45,104 nt of DNA, taken from NCBI GenBank assembly GCA_016710645.1, contig JADJVI010000029.1, positions 1 through 45,104 of the forward strand, in the 5' to 3' direction. The notes beneath the pieces were generated by a model, which was not told the DNA's origin, did no database searches, and saw nothing but the letters and a program-made list of their open reading frames with translations. Origin of the DNA: Actinomycetales bacterium (lineage in GTDB: Bacteria; Actinomycetota; Actinomycetes; Actinomycetales; Dermatophilaceae). Positions within the stretch are counted from its first letter, which is position 1; the number at the start of each line of letters is the position of its first letter. Both the position numbers and the translations under genes were made by a program. Of this stretch, positions 42,695-45,104 are shown in pieces.

Positions 42695-42960
42695 GCAGGA
42701 AGAGCCCACGGCGCCCGTTCGAGGTGGCCGACGCCCTGGACGTGCGGCAGATGGAGGCCGACGAGCGCGACCGGGTGCGGGAGGCCGAGCGGGCCGCCGC
42801 CCAGGCGTGGGCCGACGAGGTGCAAACCCGGCTGCACGCCGTGCCGGTGATGTCCCCCGAGGCCCGCCGGCTGTCGGTGGACTACGCCGACGCGCTGGAG
42901 CTCGTGCGCTCGTGCCGGTCGGACAACTCGTGGAGGTGGGCACGGGGTGCGCGGTGGTGA
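42691..42960 (+). CDS. Hypothetical small charged helical protein
   Basis: 89 residues from GTG 42691 (GTGA overlap). Basic start (SRKSPRRPFEVADAL), then an amphipathic, Glu/Arg/Ala-rich helix and a short C terminus ending in Trp/Arg residues. No family recognised. It is the last confidently called gene of the rightward operon. Confidence 0.65.
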   Translation: MSRKSPRRPFEVADALDVRQMEADERDRVREAERAAAQAWADEVQTRLHAVPVMSPEARRLSVDYADALELVRSCRSDNSWRWARGARW

Positions 42961-43509
42961 GCTGACCGCGTGACCTGCCCGGGCGCCCCGGTCGTCCCCT
43001 CGTGGGGTGGCCGGGGTGCCGTCGTCCTCGCGCGCGTGCGCGCCTCACAAGGCCGAACGGGGGTGAACGTTCCGCGTGCGTGCGGCATTCCGGCGGGTCG
43101 GCGTGGTGGTCCCGGTGGGCGGTCGGGCGGGTGGGGTGGCGGGGCGAGCGGGTGGACCAGCTGCGGCACGACCGCGGACCCCCTGACGGGGGGCAGGGTG
43201 GTGGCGAACCCCCCCAGTGCCGTGACACGTGTTCGCGCCGCGCACGACTCGGGACCGCCGGCGTTTCGCTGCTGGCGGTCTGAGCCGTCGAACCCTGGCC
43301 GGCCGTGCACGAGCCGAGCCAGGGCCACGCGCCCCGCGCTGCGCGTGTCGGTCACCGTTCGCGGGCCCTGCCGTGTTGGTGCCCGGCTGGCAGGTGGGAT
43401 GAGCGCCGGGAGGCTGCTGCTGCGACCTGTGGCCGCCCTGGACGCGGTGAAGGGGAGGCACCGCGCCCAGGACGACGACGGGCGGCACAGAGGCCGCGTG
43501 GTGGGGTCG
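42961..43509. other. 549-bp gap between convergent operons, no confident gene
   Basis: Open frames exist on both strands (for example 42970-43584 plus) but their products are Gly/Arg/Pro-rich, have no conserved segment and overlap the 3' end of a better minus-strand gene. A short hairpin CCCCC-TGAC-GGGGG is at 43179-43192 and could serve as a terminator for either operon. A small or rapidly evolving gene cannot be excluded. Confidence 0.5.
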
Positions 43510-43707
43510 CTAGGCACCACCTCCGCTCACGGGGCCGACGTAGAGCCAGGACGTGCCCAGGGTGCGCCCCAGCACGTCGTCTAGGGCCGCTGCTATGTCC
43601 TGCGGGGTGGCGGTCGTGGAGATGAGCACGACCACCTCCGAGGCACCGGGGATGCCGACCGCGGCCACGTCCTGGGGCAGCTGGTCCGTGGCGTGGACGC
43701 GGATCAC
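43510..43707 (-). CDS. Small hypothetical protein, last gene of the leftward operon
   Basis: 65 residues from GTG 43707, overlapping the preceding stop by 4 nt (GTGA). MIRVHATDQLPQDVAAVGIPGASEVVVLISTTATPQDIAAALDDVLGRTL looks like a compact alpha/beta protein. The same frame is open far upstream, but only this part has protein-like composition. Function unknown. Confidence 0.6.
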   Translation of the reverse strand: MIRVHATDQLPQDVAAVGIPGASEVVVLISTTATPQDIAAALDDVLGRTLGTSWLYVGPVSGGGA

Positions 43708-43976
43708 GAGCCGCCGCCCATCGCTGCCCGGCGTGCCCGGTCCCGGGTGAGCGCGTCGAGCACCGCGGCCGCGTCGAGCCCGAGCAGGAACGCCCGGGCG
43801 GGCCCGTTGAGCCATTGCGCCGCGTCGTCCTCCGGCATCTCTTCGAGGGCCGACCAGAGGGCCACGAGGGCCGCGTGCGCTGCCCGGTGGCGCTGGTGCC
43901 TGTTGGGGCTGCCGGCGGGTCGCAGGCCGGCGCCGGTGGCCGTCGTGGTGCCCCTGGTGGTCGTCGGCCCGTTCAC
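43704..43976 (-). CDS. Small hypothetical helical protein
   Basis: 90 residues from GTG 43976 (4-nt overlap with the zinc-ribbon gene). A Thr-rich start (NGPTTTRGTTTATG) leads into a helical region: HAALVALWSALEEMPEDDAAQWLNGPARAFLLGLDAAAVLDALTRDRARRA. No family recognised. Part of a five-gene, head-to-tail minus-strand cassette reading in from the right end of the element. Confidence 0.62.
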   Translation of the reverse strand: MNGPTTTRGTTTATGAGLRPAGSPNRHQRHRAAHAALVALWSALEEMPEDDAAQWLNGPARAFLLGLDAAAVLDALTRDRARRAAMGGGS

Positions 43977-44508
43977 CGGTCGGCCGCCCGGTCGAGCACG
44001 TCGAGCGCGTCGGAGAGCCGGTCACGCTCGGGGCCGGCGGGGATGCTCGGGAGCACGTCGCGCAGGACCGCACGGGCGAACACGACCGCGCCCCAGACGG
44101 GGACGGGGCACGATGCCTGCCCGCACCGGCAGGGGAGCGTCTGGCAGGGCTGGCCCTGGTCGTCGTCGTCGGGCGCGGGTGCCGGCGCGGGGTGCCGGTA
44201 GCACTCGTGCGCTGCTGCTGCCCGGTCGTCCCCGTTGCAGAAGGGGCAGAGGCTGGCGGTCCTGGGACGCCGTTCGGCGTCCCAGGACCGCCCGCACGTG
44301 CCGCAGGTGGCCACGTCGTCGGGGTGGACCCCGACCGGGACCGCCACGAGCTCGGACCACCCCTGCCCGATCCGCTCGAGCGCTTCCCCGCTGACGTGCC
44401 GCCGGGTGCCCGCGGTGATCTTGAGCGGGGCCCGCCGCCCCTGCCGGGGTGGTGCCGGTAGTGGGAGTCGGGGGCGATCCCCAGAGGACGAGCTTGCCGG
44501 GCGCTCAT
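43973..44508 (-). CDS. Cysteine-rich zinc-ribbon protein with an apparent frameshift near its start
   Basis: The body is clearly coding: LKITAGTRRHVSGEALERIGQGWSELV, a double CxxC zinc ribbon (CGTCGRSWD...ASLCPFCNGDD), then CRCGQASCPVPVWGAVVFARAV and a C-terminal helix. No ATG, GTG or TTG suits this frame. The properly coupled start (ATG 44508, ATGA overlap with the upstream gene) is in another frame, MSARQARPLGIAPDSHYRHH. A one-base shift in the G/C-rich run around 44420-44440 would join them to about 178 residues. This is either an assembly/sequencing indel, a true mutation or -1 frameshifting. Function unknown. Confidence 0.6.
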
Positions 44509-44807
44509 CGCTGGCCGCCCTGGTCGTCGTCGTCCTGGTCGTCGCGGTCGTCGTCGCCGGCGTCCGCGAGGGCCCGCGCGAGCCAGGACCGGGCCGCCGC
44601 CGCTGCCGCGGCAGGGTTGTCCTCGTGGCCGTAGACGGTGAAGGCGTCCACCTCTTGCAGCCGGCCGTCCTCGAGGACCGCGTGCACGTTGTACGTCGCG
44701 GACCCGTTCCACGTGACCACGTAGCCGTCATCGGCCGCTAGGGGCAGGGTGCCGTCGCTGAGCACGTCCGCGAGGGTCTGCGGGTCGGGCATGTTGGGCC
44801 AGGGCAT
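44505..44807 (-). CDS. Hypothetical small acidic protein
   Basis: 100 residues from ATG 44807 (a GTG one codon earlier is possible). PDPQTLADVLSDGTLPLAADDGYVVTWNGSATYNVHAVLEDGRLQEVDAFTVYGHEDNPAAAAAAARSWLARAL gives a beta-rich core followed by a helix. The last 20 residues are an Asp/Gln-rich tail. The N-terminal half suggests a small barrel. No family recognised. It overlaps the tiny upstream ORF by a few nt. Confidence 0.65.
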   Translation of the reverse strand: MPWPNMPDPQTLADVLSDGTLPLAADDGYVVTWNGSATYNVHAVLEDGRLQEVDAFTVYGHEDNPAAAAAAARSWLARALADAGDDDRDDQDDDDQGGQR

Positions 44808-44905
44808 CACAGTCCCCCGTCCGCGAGGACGGCGAGCGATCCGACCGAGAGGCCGAACGCCGCGAGGAATGCCAGGGATGAGAGAGCGTCTAGGATTGCG
44901 TCCAC
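44807..44905 (-). CDS. Tiny predicted membrane protein (32 aa)
   Basis: GTG 44905 to TGA 44807: MDAILDALSSLAFLAAFGL then SVGSLAVLADGGL, one hydrophobic helix. AGGAA lies 11 nt upstream and the stop overlaps the next gene's ATG (TGATG), which supports translation. It may be a small membrane protein or a leader ORF for the cassette. Confidence 0.5.
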   Translation of the reverse strand: MDAILDALSSLAFLAAFGLSVGSLAVLADGGL

Positions 44906-44948
44906 GATGGGCACCGTTCCTGCCTGTCGAGGGCCCGGGGCCGGGGGT

Positions 44949-44989
44949 GTGTCCTCTCCGGTGGGCGATCGCACGTGGGTTGCACGACC
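44949..44989. promoter_or_regulatory. Right-end arm-site candidates
   Basis: GTGTCCTCTCCGG (44949-44961) and GCACGTGGGTTGCACGACC (44971-44989) resemble 35597-35610 and 35642-35662 near attL. Their position 58-98 bp inside attR fits integrase/excisionase arm binding. GGTGGGCGAT (44960-44969) also repeats the first part of the att core. Confidence 0.45.
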
Positions 44990-45000
44990 GTCCGGGACGA

Positions 45001-45037
45001 AGAAAGCCCCTGACCGCGTTTCCGCTGGTCAGGGGCT
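45001..45037 (-). terminator. Terminator beside attR, downstream of tRNA-Val(GAC)
   Basis: On the minus strand AGCCCCTGACC (rc of 45027-45037) pairs with GGTCAGGGGCT (rc of 45005-45015), followed by TTTCT. It replaces the chromosomal terminator displaced to 35448-35494 and has a similar loop (GCGTTTCCGC on the plus strand). Confidence 0.75.
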
Positions 45038-45046
45038 GTTTCCTGC

Positions 45047-45069
45047 TGGTGGGCGATACTGGGTTTGAA
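45047..45069. mobile_element. attR core, 23 bp
   Basis: Identical to 35494-35516. Here it is continuous with the T arm and anticodon arm of tRNA-Val(GAC), so the tRNA is reconstituted at this end. Confidence 0.92.
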
Positions 45070-45104
45070 CCAGTGACCTCTTCCGTGTCAAGGAAGCGCG
45101 CTAC
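45047..45104 (-). tRNA. tRNA-Val(GAC), 3' part, cut by window edge
   Basis: Minus-strand sequence gives the anticodon stem CTTCC/GGAAG with loop TTGACAC (anticodon GAC, reads GUC), T arm ACTGG-TTCAAAC-CCAGT, acceptor strand ATCGCCC, discriminator A and an encoded CCA. The 5' half lies beyond the window. The 3' end is supplied by the integrated element. Confidence 0.93.

Larger units (their letters stand above)
35494..45069. mobile_element. Integrated 9.55-kb satellite-like/integrative element in tRNA-Val(GAC)
   Basis: Bounded by perfect 23-bp att repeats (9553 bp from core to core). Content from the left: tyrosine integrase; small gene; an inverted-repeat region; an excisionase-like HTH gene; three small genes leading into an AEP primase/P-loop replication gene; an iteron-type origin candidate; a WhiB-like regulator; several unknown genes; then a convergent minus-strand operon of five small genes. 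Most plus-strand genes overlap by 4 nt. There is no visible capsid, portal, terminase, tail, lysin, relaxase or FtsK/TraB gene. The element lacks the GGTATGCCG motif common in the chromosome. It could be a phage satellite, a mobilisable element or a reduced AICE. Confidence 0.9.

Noticed and set aside
42970..43584. 204-codon plus-strand frame in the gap between operons
   Set aside because: Composition is Gly/Arg-rich, third-position pattern is weak, and it overlaps the end of a better-supported minus-strand gene.

Overview
The window is high-GC DNA from an actinobacterium. Gene content and order point to the Intrasporangiaceae/Dermatophilaceae part of the order Micrococcales, but that is an inference from gene order, not a computed phylogeny. 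Positions about 1-35490 are core chromosome. Positions 35494-45069 are a 9.55-kb integrated element sitting in a tRNA-Val gene.

The chromosomal part, read mostly from right to left on the minus strand, is the familiar actinobacterial block. It runs from an aminodeoxychorismate-lyase-like gene and tRNA-Val(CAC) to a thiolase / FabG4-like reductase / MaoC-hydratase operon, then thrS and a HIT protein. Next come the phosphatidylinositol-mannoside genes pgsA-patA-pimA with a LemA-like gene, a small self-regulated repressor/membrane-protein pair, pdxS-pdxT, yebC, ruvC-ruvA-ruvB, yajC-secD-secF-apt and relA. A plus-strand cyclophilin and DUF349 gene, an MBL-fold hydrolase, a 1813-residue secreted CotH/lamin-tail/FN3 protein, hisS, a small membrane protein and the start of ald complete the left side. 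Many neighbours overlap by 4 nt (ATGA or GTGA), as expected for translationally coupled operons. The first two genes at the left edge each appear to carry a single-base frameshift.

The element is bounded by a perfect 23-bp direct repeat that is the 3' end of tRNA-Val(GAC). It carries a tyrosine integrase, an excisionase-like HTH protein, an AEP-type primase/P-loop replication protein, a WhiB-like regulator and about ten small, often cysteine-rich proteins of unknown function. I see no capsid, tail, terminase, lysis, relaxase or FtsK/TraB-type transfer gene. Directly downstream of the replication gene, two clusters of TGGCCA iterons, each spanned by the same 11-bp inverted repeat, flank an AT-rich core. 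That layout resembles the origin of primase-encoding phage satellites such as SaPIs. The element is therefore best read as an integrative, self-replicating but probably helper-dependent island (satellite-like or mobilisable).

A second genome-scale signal is the 9-mer GGTATGCCG / CGGCATACC. I count 28 copies by eye in the 35.5 kb of chromosome, many of them intergenic and two pairs in hairpins, and none in the element.
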